Position numbers and translations under genes: made by a program
Source of the DNA: Rubrobacter sp.
Lineage (GTDB): Bacteria; Actinomycetota; Rubrobacteria; Rubrobacterales; Rubrobacteraceae
Reading direction: 5' to 3'
Assembly (NCBI GenBank): GCA_019247245.1
Contig: JAFAPF010000187.1
Span: forward strand, 1-8,072
Length of the DNA: 8,072 nucleotides
Shown: positions 1 to 5,773 of the stretch, piece after piece
Position numbering within the stretch: the first letter of the stretch is position 1
How the letters are laid out: each line of letters opens with the position of its first letter
The notes under the pieces: generated by a model
Told to the model about the DNA's origin: nothing
Databases searched by the model: none
The model's input: only the letters and a program-made list of their open reading frames with translations

Positions 1-125
1 ACCGTGAATATAAAAGCCTTCCAAGCGATTTCGGAGGACGCGTTGCTACTATCCTTGAAGAGTCTAAGTATGACCGCAGCCCGTATGGTCAAATTGACGG
101 TTGGGGAAGAAAGTGGCTACCGTAG
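1..125 (+). CDS. 3' end of an unrecognised protein (partial)
   Basis: The frame starting at base 3 is open from the window edge and ends at TAG 123-125, giving 40 residues that end in GQIDGWGRKWLP. The peptide has a normal soluble-protein composition (DFGGRVATILEESKYDRSPYG) and stops just before a GC-rich palindrome, as expected for the end of a real gene. I do not recognise the family. A competing frame starting at base 4 runs through the palindrome into an AT-rich spacer and gives a basic, low-quality peptide, so I prefer this one. The start lies outside the window. Confidence 0.5.
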   Translation, partial: REYKSLPSDFGGRVATILEESKYDRSPYGQIDGWGRKWLP

Positions 126-130
126 AAAAC

Positions 131-148
131 GGCCCCTCCGGAGGGGCC
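131..148. terminator. Perfect 18-bp GC palindrome, possible terminator
   Basis: GGCCCCTCCGGAGGGGCC is a perfect palindrome that can fold into a 7-bp GC stem with a CCGG loop. It begins 5 bp after the stop codon of the left-edge gene. On the plus strand no T-run follows (GCGAAGG). On the minus strand GTTTTC follows, so it fits better as a terminator for transcripts leaving the transposase gene. It may act in both directions. Confidence 0.45.
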
Positions 149-238
149 GCGAAGGCGCGAAGGCTAAAACCTTCCACCTCCAGTAAAACTGGATTAATAG
201 TATTTTACCAAATACAGTTGTTTATAAACAAACAAGGC

Positions 239-257
239 GCAAAATTGTATAATTTGC
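239..257. repeat. AT-rich near-palindrome beside the left IS end
   Basis: GCAAAATT-GTAT-AATTTGC is a near-palindrome 18 bp beyond the transposase stop. The TGTATA inside it (246-251) is matched in inverted orientation by TATACA at 1362-1367 on the far side of the element, with a few more matching bases around each. These may mark the element's ends, but the similarity is too weak to fix termini, and I found no convincing target-site duplication. Confidence 0.25.
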
Positions 258-274
258 AGCGCTTTTTGGATCAT

Positions 275-1174
275 CTAGTCCTCGATGAGCTTCTCGTAAG
301 GCAAGCTATTTGCTACCAACAGCTTACACATAGCATCACGGAACATATGCGGATTCTCGCGGTTATTGAACCGGAACTCCAACTCATCCAAGTAGGCATC
401 TAAGTGCTTCGCACTAACCTGATGGTAAGTGCCAATGATGCTGCGCTTGAGTAACGACCAGACGTTCTCTAGCGAGTTGGTATGTACATCACCTTTCACG
501 AACTCTTTTTCGCGGTGCTTCACTGCTTCATGTTCGGTGTCCTGATCTGCGATGCCCCTGTAGGCAGGCCACTCGTCAGTGTAGATAGCTTGCGTGTCTC
601 CGGCAATGTTCTCTCGGATGAAGCCCTGTAAAGTCTCTCTATCCCTTCCACGCACTACCTGAAGCCTTATAGCTCCTCCGCGCTCAAAGGCTCCAACAAC
701 TACAGTTTTGTTGTCCTTGTGTCCGCGCCCCCTGCCTTCCACCTTGCCGCCCACAAATGTTTCATCCACTTCAATAACGCCCTTTAGGAGCTGGGCATCA
801 ACCTCGTTTAAGGCAGCGCGTATGCGATGAGAGAGGTACCACGCCGTCTTATACGTGACGCCCAAAGTACGCTTGAGTTGATTAGCGGAGATTCCCTTTT
901 TGGACTCTGCGATAAGGTAAACTGCTACAAACCACTTCCACAAAGGAAGGTGAGAATCATGGAAGATGGTGCCAGCGGTAACGGAGTACCGATAGCGGCA
1001 TGAGTCACAGTCCAGTTGGTTGCGCGTCGTTATGTGAGAAATTGTCTTACCGCCGCAACGGGGGCACCTTAAGCCATCCGGCCAGCGCAACCCTTCTAAG
1101 TAGCGACGGCACCTATCCTCATCGTGGAAACGGTCTATTAGCGAGATTAGGTTTATCTCCTGCTCTTTTAGCAT
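275..1174 (-). CDS. IS1595/ISXO2-type transposase with zinc ribbon
   Basis: This is a DDE-type transposase that would cut and join the ends of its own insertion sequence. The protein is 299 residues and appears intact. Residues 37-59 hold a zinc ribbon with cysteines 37, 40, 56 and 59 (CPRCGG and CDSC). A helical region follows (about 78-122, WKWFVAVYLIAESKKGIS). The catalytic core has Asp137 in VIEVDETFVGGK, Asp200 in IYTDEW, and the third motif HTNSLENVWSLLKR at 231-244 (Asn233/Glu236). The C-terminal LDELEFRFNNR is typical of the IS1595 family. The ATG start at 1174 is preceded, on the minus strand, by AGGAG (bases 1186-1182) at 7 nt. A likely promoter lies at 1388-1360, upstream of a divergent small gene. 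No frameshift or nonsense codon is present, so the element may still be active. The family is certain at this level; the subgroup is inferred. Confidence 0.95.
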   Translation of the reverse strand: MLKEQEINLISLIDRFHDEDRCRRYLEGLRWPDGLRCPRCGGKTISHITTRNQLDCDSCRYRYSVTAGTIFHDSHLPLWKWFVAVYLIAESKKGISANQLKRTLGVTYKTAWYLSHRIRAALNEVDAQLLKGVIEVDETFVGGKVEGRGRGHKDNKTVVVGAFERGGAIRLQVVRGRDRETLQGFIRENIAGDTQAIYTDEWPAYRGIADQDTEHEAVKHREKEFVKGDVHTNSLENVWSLLKRSIIGTYHQVSAKHLDAYLDELEFRFNNRENPHMFRDAMCKLLVANSLPYEKLIED

Positions 1175-1175
1175 G

Positions 1176-1186
1176 GGAGGTCTCCT
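1176..1186. promoter_or_regulatory. Overlapping divergent ribosome binding sites
   Basis: The 14-bp gap between the transposase start (1174, minus) and the small gene start (1189, plus) holds an imperfect palindrome in which each strand carries a Shine-Dalgarno core: GGAGG on plus (1176-1180) and AGGAG on minus (1186-1182). Each is well spaced for its own gene (8 and 7 nt). The arms are complementary, so pairing of sense and antisense RNAs would hide both sites. Confidence 0.6.
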
Positions 1187-1188
1187 GA

Positions 1189-1359
1189 GTGGCTAGGCAA
1201 AACAAAAGACGACCCGCTGAAGTGAAGCGTCCCATAGAGCTTACCGACGATGAAGTCCTTGAGCATCTGTTCGGGAAAGAGGTTCGCGACAAGCTCAAGG
1301 AAACGGCCCGCAAAGCCAGAAAACCTGATATCTATGGAAAAAAGCCGCCCCATGCGTGA
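1189..1359 (+). CDS. Small 56-residue basic protein, divergent to the transposase
   Basis: GTG 1189 opens 56 codons ending at TGA 1357-1359. GGAGG at 1176-1180 lies 8 nt before the start, which is a strong ribosome binding site. The protein is charged: a basic N-terminus (ARQNKRRP), the segment RPIELTDDEVLEHLFGKEVRDKLKE that should form two amphipathic helices, and a basic tail. Small proteins with an 'ELT-x-(D/E)E-x(2)-LF' pattern near IS1595-type transposases are something I recall, but I cannot check it here, and no function is known to me. The coding look and the binding site argue that it is real and an IS passenger or accessory gene. It lies entirely opposite the predicted transposase mRNA leader, so the two transcripts would be complementary. 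Confidence 0.62.
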   Translation: MARQNKRRPAEVKRPIELTDDEVLEHLFGKEVRDKLKETARKARKPDIYGKKPPHA

Positions 1360-1395
1360 AGTATACAGGGCGATTTACCGTGCGTCAAGTATATA
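1353..1395. repeat. Direct repeat, 15 bp, twice with 28-bp period
   Basis: TGCGTGAAGTATACA at 1353-1367 recurs as TGCGTCAAGTATATA at 1381-1395 with 13 of 15 bases the same. The first copy overlaps the -10 and the second the -35 of the transposase promoter. This arrangement would suit two binding sites for a transposase or regulator. A TATAAT hexamer on the plus strand (1392-1397) overlaps the second copy and could serve the gene at 1436, but it has no good -35. Confidence 0.4.
1360..1388 (-). promoter_or_regulatory. Sigma70-type promoter reading toward the transposase
   Basis: On the minus strand TTGACG (1388-1383) is followed after exactly 17 bp by TATACT (1365-1360), matching the consensus at 5 of 6 positions in each hexamer. 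Transcription would start near 1353 and cross the whole divergent small gene before reaching the transposase start at 1174. It lies just outside the small gene's stop codon, inside or at the right end of the insertion sequence. Confidence 0.55.
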
Positions 1396-1435
1396 ATCCC
1401 GAATGTTGACTACCAGCTGAGAAGAGCAATAGAGA

Positions 1436-1657
1436 GTGTCGGATGTGTACGTACTAGATCCTTTAATCCTAATCATCGCCGTCTTCTGCCTAGCTGGAGT
1501 AGTCTGTACCATAGCTGCTGCCATTATCATGACAGACCGATTCGCACATGTATGGCACCACAGCGCACCTAAAGCAAGGGGTAATAGGTGCACAAGCATC
1601 GAGCGTAGGCTGTTGAGGCACAAGGAGTGCCCGGCCAACGCTAGGAGAAGACATTGA
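1436..1657 (+). CDS. Possible small single-pass membrane protein
   Basis: GTG 1436 opens 73 codons. Residues 9-32 (DPLILIIAVFCLAGVVCTI and following) form one clear membrane segment after a short N-terminus, followed by a basic, Cys/His-containing tail. No family is recognised. The ribosome binding site is weak (GAGAAGAGC further upstream), and GTG 1445 is an alternative start. Past the stop, another frame continues with coding-like residues (PTLGEDIEQQMLEM) to TAG near 1700, so the gene may have lost its true C-terminus through a frameshift. Treat it as a hypothetical, possibly decayed, gene. Confidence 0.4.
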   Translation: MSDVYVLDPLILIIAVFCLAGVVCTIAAAIIMTDRFAHVWHHSAPKARGNRCTSIERRLLRHKECPANARRRH

Positions 1658-1885
1658 GCAGCAGATGCTTGAGATGAGGCACTCTAGTACCAGGAGTTAG
1701 CGAGGATAAGTACTAGAGGCAAAGGCAGCCTCCTAGAGAGGGTTTCATGATTAACCCGAGTTGCCCCTATAGGCATTGGATAAAGAAGTCCAGCAGAAAG
1801 CAGACTATCTTCAGCTCGAAGCGTCTCGGTGTGACCATATGAATCTTCTTGGTATACACTCTGAGCCTCTCTAGCGCTCCGGCTT

Positions 1886-1902
1886 GGGTTCCTCAAAAAC
1901 CC
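1886..1902 (-). terminator. Weak hairpin after the GYD gene
   Basis: GGGTT and AACCC can pair around a 7-base loop, 9 bp beyond the GYD stop codon. The stem is only 5 bp and no long T-run follows, so terminator function is uncertain. Confidence 0.2.
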
Positions 1903-1910
1903 TTACAACG

Positions 1911-2204
1911 TTAGCCAAGTCTTTCTAGGATTTGACTCATCTCTTCTCGGTTATACGCTCGCAGCGTGATAGTCCTAAGGTTTCCTGCTGAGCCTAGCTC
2001 TAGAACGTAGGCGCTGATACTCTCCAGATTTGGTGCTTGGGCTATAAACACCATGTCGCAGGTACCAACAGTCCAGTAGATCTGCTCATGGCTCACTCCG
2101 TGCTTGTTGGCGACTTCCTGAGACCTTTCGTAGCGCTGAATCGTATCCTTGACGTCTCTGATCCCTTGGTCGGTCCAGCTCACCAAGCAGACGAAGGTGG
2201 CCAT
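1911..2204 (-). CDS. GYD-domain protein
   Basis: A 97-residue soluble protein spanning the whole of the GYD family, small ferredoxin-like-fold proteins of unknown biochemical role. Family marks are the N-terminal strand MATFVCLVSWTDQGIRDVKD, the central IYWTVGTCDMVFIAQAP, and GNLRTITLRAYNREEM near the end. The motif that names the family usually reads G-x-Y-D; here it is GTCD, with Cys49 in place of the tyrosine. I chose ATG 2204 over an in-frame GTG at 2228 because family members start with MA-x-(F/Y) and because the stretch AAGGAAAGAG lies just upstream of 2204. The extra eight residues of the longer version (GKRKEKA) are really that purine-rich binding site. It stands alone. Confidence 0.88.
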   Translation of the reverse strand: MATFVCLVSWTDQGIRDVKDTIQRYERSQEVANKHGVSHEQIYWTVGTCDMVFIAQAPNLESISAYVLELGSAGNLRTITLRAYNREEMSQILERLG

Positions 2205-2228
2205 AGCTTTCTCTTTCCTTTTTCCCAC

Positions 2229-2809
2229 TTTCCCGGCAGGTTAATCCTCAAAAACAGCAGCAATAATGCCACAAAGCAGATCTCCGCGCATTCCCCGAAG
2301 AGTTGCACCTACTTCCTAGGGGCTGGCATTGCCTCTCGTAACGTCGCAAAGACTACGCTTGCCTAGAAGTAGAGTCTTCTCGCAAACCCACATCCACGAT
2401 CTTGCATAAATCTTGTCCTGAAACAGGGCCTTGGCGACGATGACAGGGCTCGCGAGCCCGTGATCTCACGTCTATATGTAGTGGCGTGAGTACGTATTCG
2501 CTGATCCTGCATATCTCATAGCAAACCTCCTCATAAAGTGCGCAACTCCCTCGTGCAGTAGTAATGACTGCAAAACAAGCCCCTAAGCAGCTTCAGGCAA
2601 TCCACGAATAGCATAGAAATCTGCCATAGTTTTAGAAGCCTCCAGCGAAATACGGAGCTCTCTTTGCCCTTACACCTTCTGAGACTCCGAGAAGATCTTA
2701 GAAGCAGCACCTTGTCGCAAACCTCTCCCTACCCTACAGCATCACTTATGCGGAACTAACTGCTAAACACTGTCCGTAGCGCGTATTGAAGAGTGAAAAG
2801 GTTATAAAG
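2229..2809. other. Gene-free stretch with interrupted frames
   Basis: No intact gene is seen. On the minus strand a single frame from about 2739 to 2475 has a coding-like composition but two internal stops. It contains MADFYAIRGLPEAA, then TAG, then GLVLQSLLLHEGVAHFMRRF, and ends at TAG 2477-2475. A perfect AGGAGG (2532-2527) lies 6 nt before an ATG at 2519 in the same frame. I do not recognise the product. A 14-bp perfect palindrome, GGGCTCGCGAGCCC, sits at 2446-2459, and CTCACG/CGTGAG arms lie at 2465-2490. Confidence 0.35.
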
Positions 2810-2959
2810 ATGCCCAAAACACGTCGAAAGGCACCCAAAATCGAGGTCGCTGGGCAAGAAAGTGCTAAGTGATGCTGTAGGGCGCTTCTTCTAGGCAACT
2901 TGCTGAATAATAGCCGTGAAGAGGAGCTTACACCCATAGAGGAAGGCGAGTTGCTTTAG
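2810..2959 (+). pseudogene. Remnant with a faint ParB-like look
   Basis: ATG 2810, with AAAAGG 8 nt upstream, starts MPKTRRKAPKIEVAGQESAK and stops at TGA 2870. The same frame then reads LLLGNLLNNSREEELTPIEEGELL up to TAG 2957. ParB-family proteins carry 'I-V-A-G-E-R-R' followed some 25-30 residues later by 'ENLQREDL-x-P-x-EEA'. IEVAGQES and GNLLNNSREEELTPIEEG resemble these two blocks with the spacer between them largely deleted. The resemblance is short and unverified. It overlaps the 3' end of the convergent membrane-protein gene by a few bases. Confidence 0.3.
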
Positions 2960-3633
2960 AAGCTGCGCATCAGATAATTATAGGCGAGCGCGGTTGCCAA
3001 AGAAGTTAAAGGCAACATCAGCATCGCTGCCACTGAGCCACCTACCCATTCTCCCCACGTATCTGAACCAGAGACTACCAATCCTACGTACGCCCCCGCG
3101 CCCAAGACAGCTTCCTCTAGTATCACAGCGAATGCAGCGGTGAGGAACACCAACTCGAAATGTCCTCTCACAAGCTCACTGCTGCGTCTTAAGGCCGCTA
3201 CAGGGCCTAGCCCTTCCCTAACGATTACTGGTGCGAATAACGACCAACGCGTCAACAGCCACAAGCCGGGGATTACCAGCAGGCTGGCTGCCGCGCTGGG
3301 CAGTGCAATAGCAGCAATTGAGGCTGCTATAACAAGCGGCGCAGCAGGAGCGGCTGCCAGCAGTTTGACGAGCACACTGCGAAGCGGAATATGCACTGAA
3401 CTTTGCGCTTCGAGCACCACTTCTTCTGCGTATGCCACGTAGAGGTACAAAGCTAATGATTGTGTAAGGAACGCTAAGACGTCTTGAAGAACATATTGGG
3501 AGTCTGGGAGTAGATAGGGACTTTCTAGGAGCATCCCAAGAAAGACAGCTGGGAGTAACATAGGCGCAGGATGACGTCGAATGAGAGCGATTGCTTCCCA
3601 CCACACTGCTGATGCAGTAGCCCGGTCATCCAC
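2956..3633 (-). CDS. Multi-pass membrane protein, GDPD-membrane-domain-like
   Basis: A 225-residue integral membrane protein with about six hydrophobic segments: 26-36, 48-70, 88-110, 111-130, 158-182 and 195-218. The central part, PGLWLLTRWSLFAPVIVREG followed by LGPVAALRRSSELVRGHF (about 123-160), is the hallmark of the family labelled 'glycerophosphoryl diester phosphodiesterase membrane domain' and related YciC-like proteins. These are membrane proteins without a catalytic domain and with no settled role. The start is uncertain: GTG 3633 is the first start codon after an upstream in-frame stop, but no good ribosome binding site precedes it. The reading frame is otherwise intact and ends at TAA. 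The neighbours offer no functional clue. Confidence 0.75.
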   Translation of the reverse strand: MDDRATASAVWWEAIALIRRHPAPMLLPAVFLGMLLESPYLLPDSQYVLQDVLAFLTQSLALYLYVAYAEEVVLEAQSSVHIPLRSVLVKLLAAAPAAPLVIAASIAAIALPSAAASLLVIPGLWLLTRWSLFAPVIVREGLGPVAALRRSSELVRGHFELVFLTAAFAVILEEAVLGAGAYVGLVVSGSDTWGEWVGGSVAAMLMLPLTSLATALAYNYLMRSF

Positions 3634-3945
3634 AAACGGAAGCTTAGCAGGAAGGATGCGCCAAGGGGTGGTGACACCTCTTCAGCAATCTACTAAGCAA
3701 AGGTGGACTACCCTAAGAACTGTCTCAAGAAGGTTCGTTTATGAGACACTTACTCGAAGAATCCTCATTGTGCGAAGATCCCTGTCCGTTGCTGTTTCAG
3801 GAGCTTTGGGACGAACCTGAGAGATAGCCCGACTCCTAGCTCTAGGCGCAAGCTGTTTAGCGGAGTGCTTCCGAGATTGCGCAGTACTTCAGTATATGCC
3901 TACCATTCCAGTAACAGCATCTGCACAGAGGAAAGGAGCTTCGAC
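3634..3945. other. Intergenic region with inverted repeats
   Basis: This divergent spacer lies between the membrane-protein gene and the CPBP pseudogene. It holds TGTCTCA (3721-3727) and TGAGACA (3742-3748), a perfect 7-bp inverted repeat with a 14-bp spacer that would suit an operator or a small hairpin. It also holds the palindrome CCTAG-CT-CTAGG (3835-3846). A 28-codon frame, ATG 3741 to TAG 3827, has AGAAGG before it but no other support. No clear promoter is visible. Confidence 0.35.
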
Positions 3946-4566
3946 ATGACTACCGCGGACGCCGCCGAACAGTCGGGTGCTGCTGGCGAGGGCCTGCTCG
4001 CGCGTCATTCATTGATCTTCTTCTTCATCATCGCCTACGCCGACACATGGCTCGTCGAGCTACCATTTGTGCGCTTCGCAGATAGTACGGGTGGCCTCCT
4101 GCCGTTTAGTTGGCCGATACCGTTCCCGGTGGCTGCCGCCGTTGCTCCCTTTTCAGGCTCATCCTTAACGGGGTTCGTCATGGCAAGCGTAACCGAAGGG
4201 AGGGCGGGCGTAGGCCGCTTGCTGCGGAAGATCGTGCTGTGGTGGATGGGGCTTGGGTAGTACCTGTTTACCATCGTCGGCATCCCCGCCATCATCGTGC
4301 TCGGCGCCATATTCTTGCTGGGGGTCCTGGCATCATTTCAAATGCCCGCTCTTTCATGGGTATCGACTTACCTCGTTAGCTTCGTCGTAGTATTCATCCG
4401 GAGGACCACTGGACGAGGAACCCCGCTGGCATGGTTTCGCGCTGCCCCAGCACACGGTCCTTTGGTCGGGAACCTCATCCTCGCACCCCACCATAATTTC
4501 CTTAGTGCTAGTGTTAATAGTGGGTCTGCAATCCTGCGTTGCATATGTAGGAGGGGGAGCCGCTAG
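3946..4566 (+). pseudogene. CPBP-family intramembrane protease, inactivated
   Basis: This was a CPBP (CAAX protease and bacteriocin-processing) membrane metalloprotease. ATG 3946 has AAGGAG (3932-3937) 8 nt upstream. The N-terminal half is intact in style (HSLIFFFIIAYADTWLVELP, then TEGRAGVGRLLRKIVLWWMG). At 4258-4260, GLG-TAG-YLF replaces the expected GLGWYLF, a TGG to TAG change. The same frame continues (IPAIIVLGAIFLLGVLASFQ) to about 4398. The catalytic block GGPLDEEPRWHGFALP is readable only in the +1 frame (4400-4447). The original frame resumes at about 4453 (HGPLVGNLILAP). The second catalytic block, normally W-x-L-W-H-L-P, is mostly missing (PHHNFL). In the first block the final Arg of EExxxR is His (CAT for CGT). 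The last ~60 bp before the stop at 4566 are not recognisable. Confidence 0.85.
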
Positions 4567-4596
4567 TAATCAGGACCTCTCTAGGTAGGTGCTTAG

Positions 4597-4767
4597 GTAG
4601 GCGCTGCTGGGCTCCTCGCAGCTTTATTGTTCTTGATTGGAGCGGCTTTCGTGATCGGTGTTCTGATTATTTCTGTAGTGTCCTTCATACTCGCGGTGCT
4701 TCTAGCTCTAGCGGTAGGGTTCACCTCGAACTTCGTAGAGCTGAGGATTGGGGGGTTGTATCCTTAG
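4597..4767 (+). pseudogene. Hydrophobic protein remnant
   Basis: The frame from 4597 to TAG 4765-4767 reads LLAALLFLIGAAFVIGVLII, then SVVSFILAVLLALAVGF and a short tail. These are two membrane segments with coding-like composition. Upstream in the same frame are TAG codons at 4582 and 4594, and no start codon with a ribosome binding site is visible, so it is probably the C-terminal remnant of a membrane protein. It does not look like the missing C-terminus of the CPBP protease. Confidence 0.35.
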
Positions 4768-4981
4768 TTTTGGCATTAATGAGCTACTCTGGTTTCCGCG
4801 CTAGGCAGAGAGAGATACTAGACGAGATCGCGAACTCACGTAGGCAACGATCACAAAAGTTAGGGAGCTGCTATTGCCTGTAGGCCCAGAGATAACCTAG
4901 GTAGGGGATTCTGAGTACTTCCGCAGTAAAATTACTAAAGAGGTCTTTGGAACGGCATCAGCATCAGGGAGTCAGAAAATT
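4768..4981. other. Spacer with one interrupted coding-like frame
   Basis: One plus-strand frame reads VRELLLPVGPEIT, then TAG 4898-4900, then VGDSEYFRSKITKEVFGTAS, running into the start of the SRAP gene. It looks like the remains of a gene I cannot name. No terminator or clear promoter for the downstream gene is visible. Confidence 0.25.
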
Positions 4982-5644
4982 ATGTGTGGCAGGTACACCT
5001 TAGCAACACCGATAAATGATCTAGTGGAGCAGTTCGACATCGAAGAGTACCCCTCCTCCATAAGCGCCAGCTATAACGTAGCTCCCACCCAAGAGGTAGC
5101 TGCAGTAATTGCCGAAGATGAAAAGAGGAAACTCGAAATGCTGAGGTGGGGTCTGGTTCCTGGGTGGGCAGATGACCCTAGTATCGGTAATCGGATGATA
5201 AATGCCAGGAGCGAGACTGTTGCACAAAAGCCCTCCTTCCGTAAAGCCTTCAAGGACCGTCGCTGCCTAGTACTTTCGGATGGTTTTTACGAGTGGCGGC
5301 ATACCTCCGATGGCAAGCAGCCCTACTACATCCACATGAAGGATGGCTCACCATTCGCTTTCGCTGGGCTCTGGGAGATTTGGAGAGACGGAGAGAAGAT
5401 ACGCTCCTGCACAATCATCACCACGGATGCCAACGAGCTGGTGGGTGAGATACATAACCGGATGCCGGTGATCTTGTCTCCTGAGGATTACAGCCTATGG
5501 TTAGGTCCCGATTTTAAGGAGAGGGAGGCTCTCACGTCTCTATTGAGACCTTACCCTAACGACGCTATGGAGGCCTACCCGGTGAGCCGAAGGGTCAACA
5601 GTCCCTCAAACTTCGCCCCAAACTGCATAGATCCTGCAGCATAG
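4982..5644 (+). CDS. yedK: SRAP-domain protein (YedK/HMCES-like abasic-site DNA shield)
   Basis: Proteins of this family bind abasic sites in single-stranded DNA and form a covalent DNA-protein cross-link through the N-terminal cysteine, protecting the lesion. The 220-residue protein is full length. It starts MCGRYT, so Cys2 becomes N-terminal after methionine removal. The other conserved parts are present: SYNVAPTQ (30-37), LRWGLVPGWA (54-63), INARSET (73-79, with Asn74 and Arg76), GFYEW (101-105, Glu104), FAGLWE (127-132), TTDAN (147-151) and HNRMPVIL (158-165, His158). The ATG at 4982 is preceded by GGGAG at about 10 nt. The family reading is firm. The frame is intact between two pseudogenes, so it appears to be kept by selection. 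The gene often stands alone or near SOS genes, and no SOS box was recognised here. Confidence 0.97.
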   Translation: MCGRYTLATPINDLVEQFDIEEYPSSISASYNVAPTQEVAAVIAEDEKRKLEMLRWGLVPGWADDPSIGNRMINARSETVAQKPSFRKAFKDRRCLVLSDGFYEWRHTSDGKQPYYIHMKDGSPFAFAGLWEIWRDGEKIRSCTIITTDANELVGEIHNRMPVILSPEDYSLWLGPDFKEREALTSLLRPYPNDAMEAYPVSRRVNSPSNFAPNCIDPAA

Positions 5645-5691
5645 GGCGGTTAACGAGTCCGAAGCCTTCTTTTTGGCCCTTGGATTTCTGA

Positions 5692-5731
5692 TGTCAGGTC
5701 TAGGATACTACCCCCCTCGGTAGGCCTGACA
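5692..5731. repeat. Nested inverted repeat before the SnoaL-like pseudogene
   Basis: TGTCAGG (5692-5698) pairs with CCTGACA (5725-5731). Inside it CTACC (5708-5712) pairs with GGTAG (5719-5723) around a 6-base loop. Both stems are perfect. It ends 42 bp before the next start codon. No T-run follows, so it may be an operator or leader hairpin rather than a terminator. Confidence 0.45.
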
Positions 5732-5773
5732 CAACGTACAATTCTCAAGGAGAAAAGGAAGGAGAGAGCACCG

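Noticed and set aside
1684..1896. 70-codon minus-strand frame directly after the GYD gene
   Set aside because: It starts at TTG without a ribosome binding site inside a possible hairpin, and its composition is not convincing. No family is recognised.
2321..2465. IS66-type transposase remnant on the minus strand (GLASPVIVAKALFQDKIYAR)
   Set aside because: The resemblance to the IS66 block GLA..LLAHVIVAKYADHLPLYRQ is short and imperfect, no other IS66 motif is found nearby, and the frame has no start.
3581..3820. Plus-strand frame over the start of the membrane-protein gene
   Set aside because: Its first part is the complement of the real coding sequence on the minus strand, and the Arg/Ser/Thr-rich product looks like a shadow frame.
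3741..3827. 28-residue plus-strand frame MRHLLEESSLCEDPCPLLFQ...
   Set aside because: Only a moderate AGAAGG precedes it, it overlaps the inverted repeat at 3742-3748, and there is no protein-level evidence.
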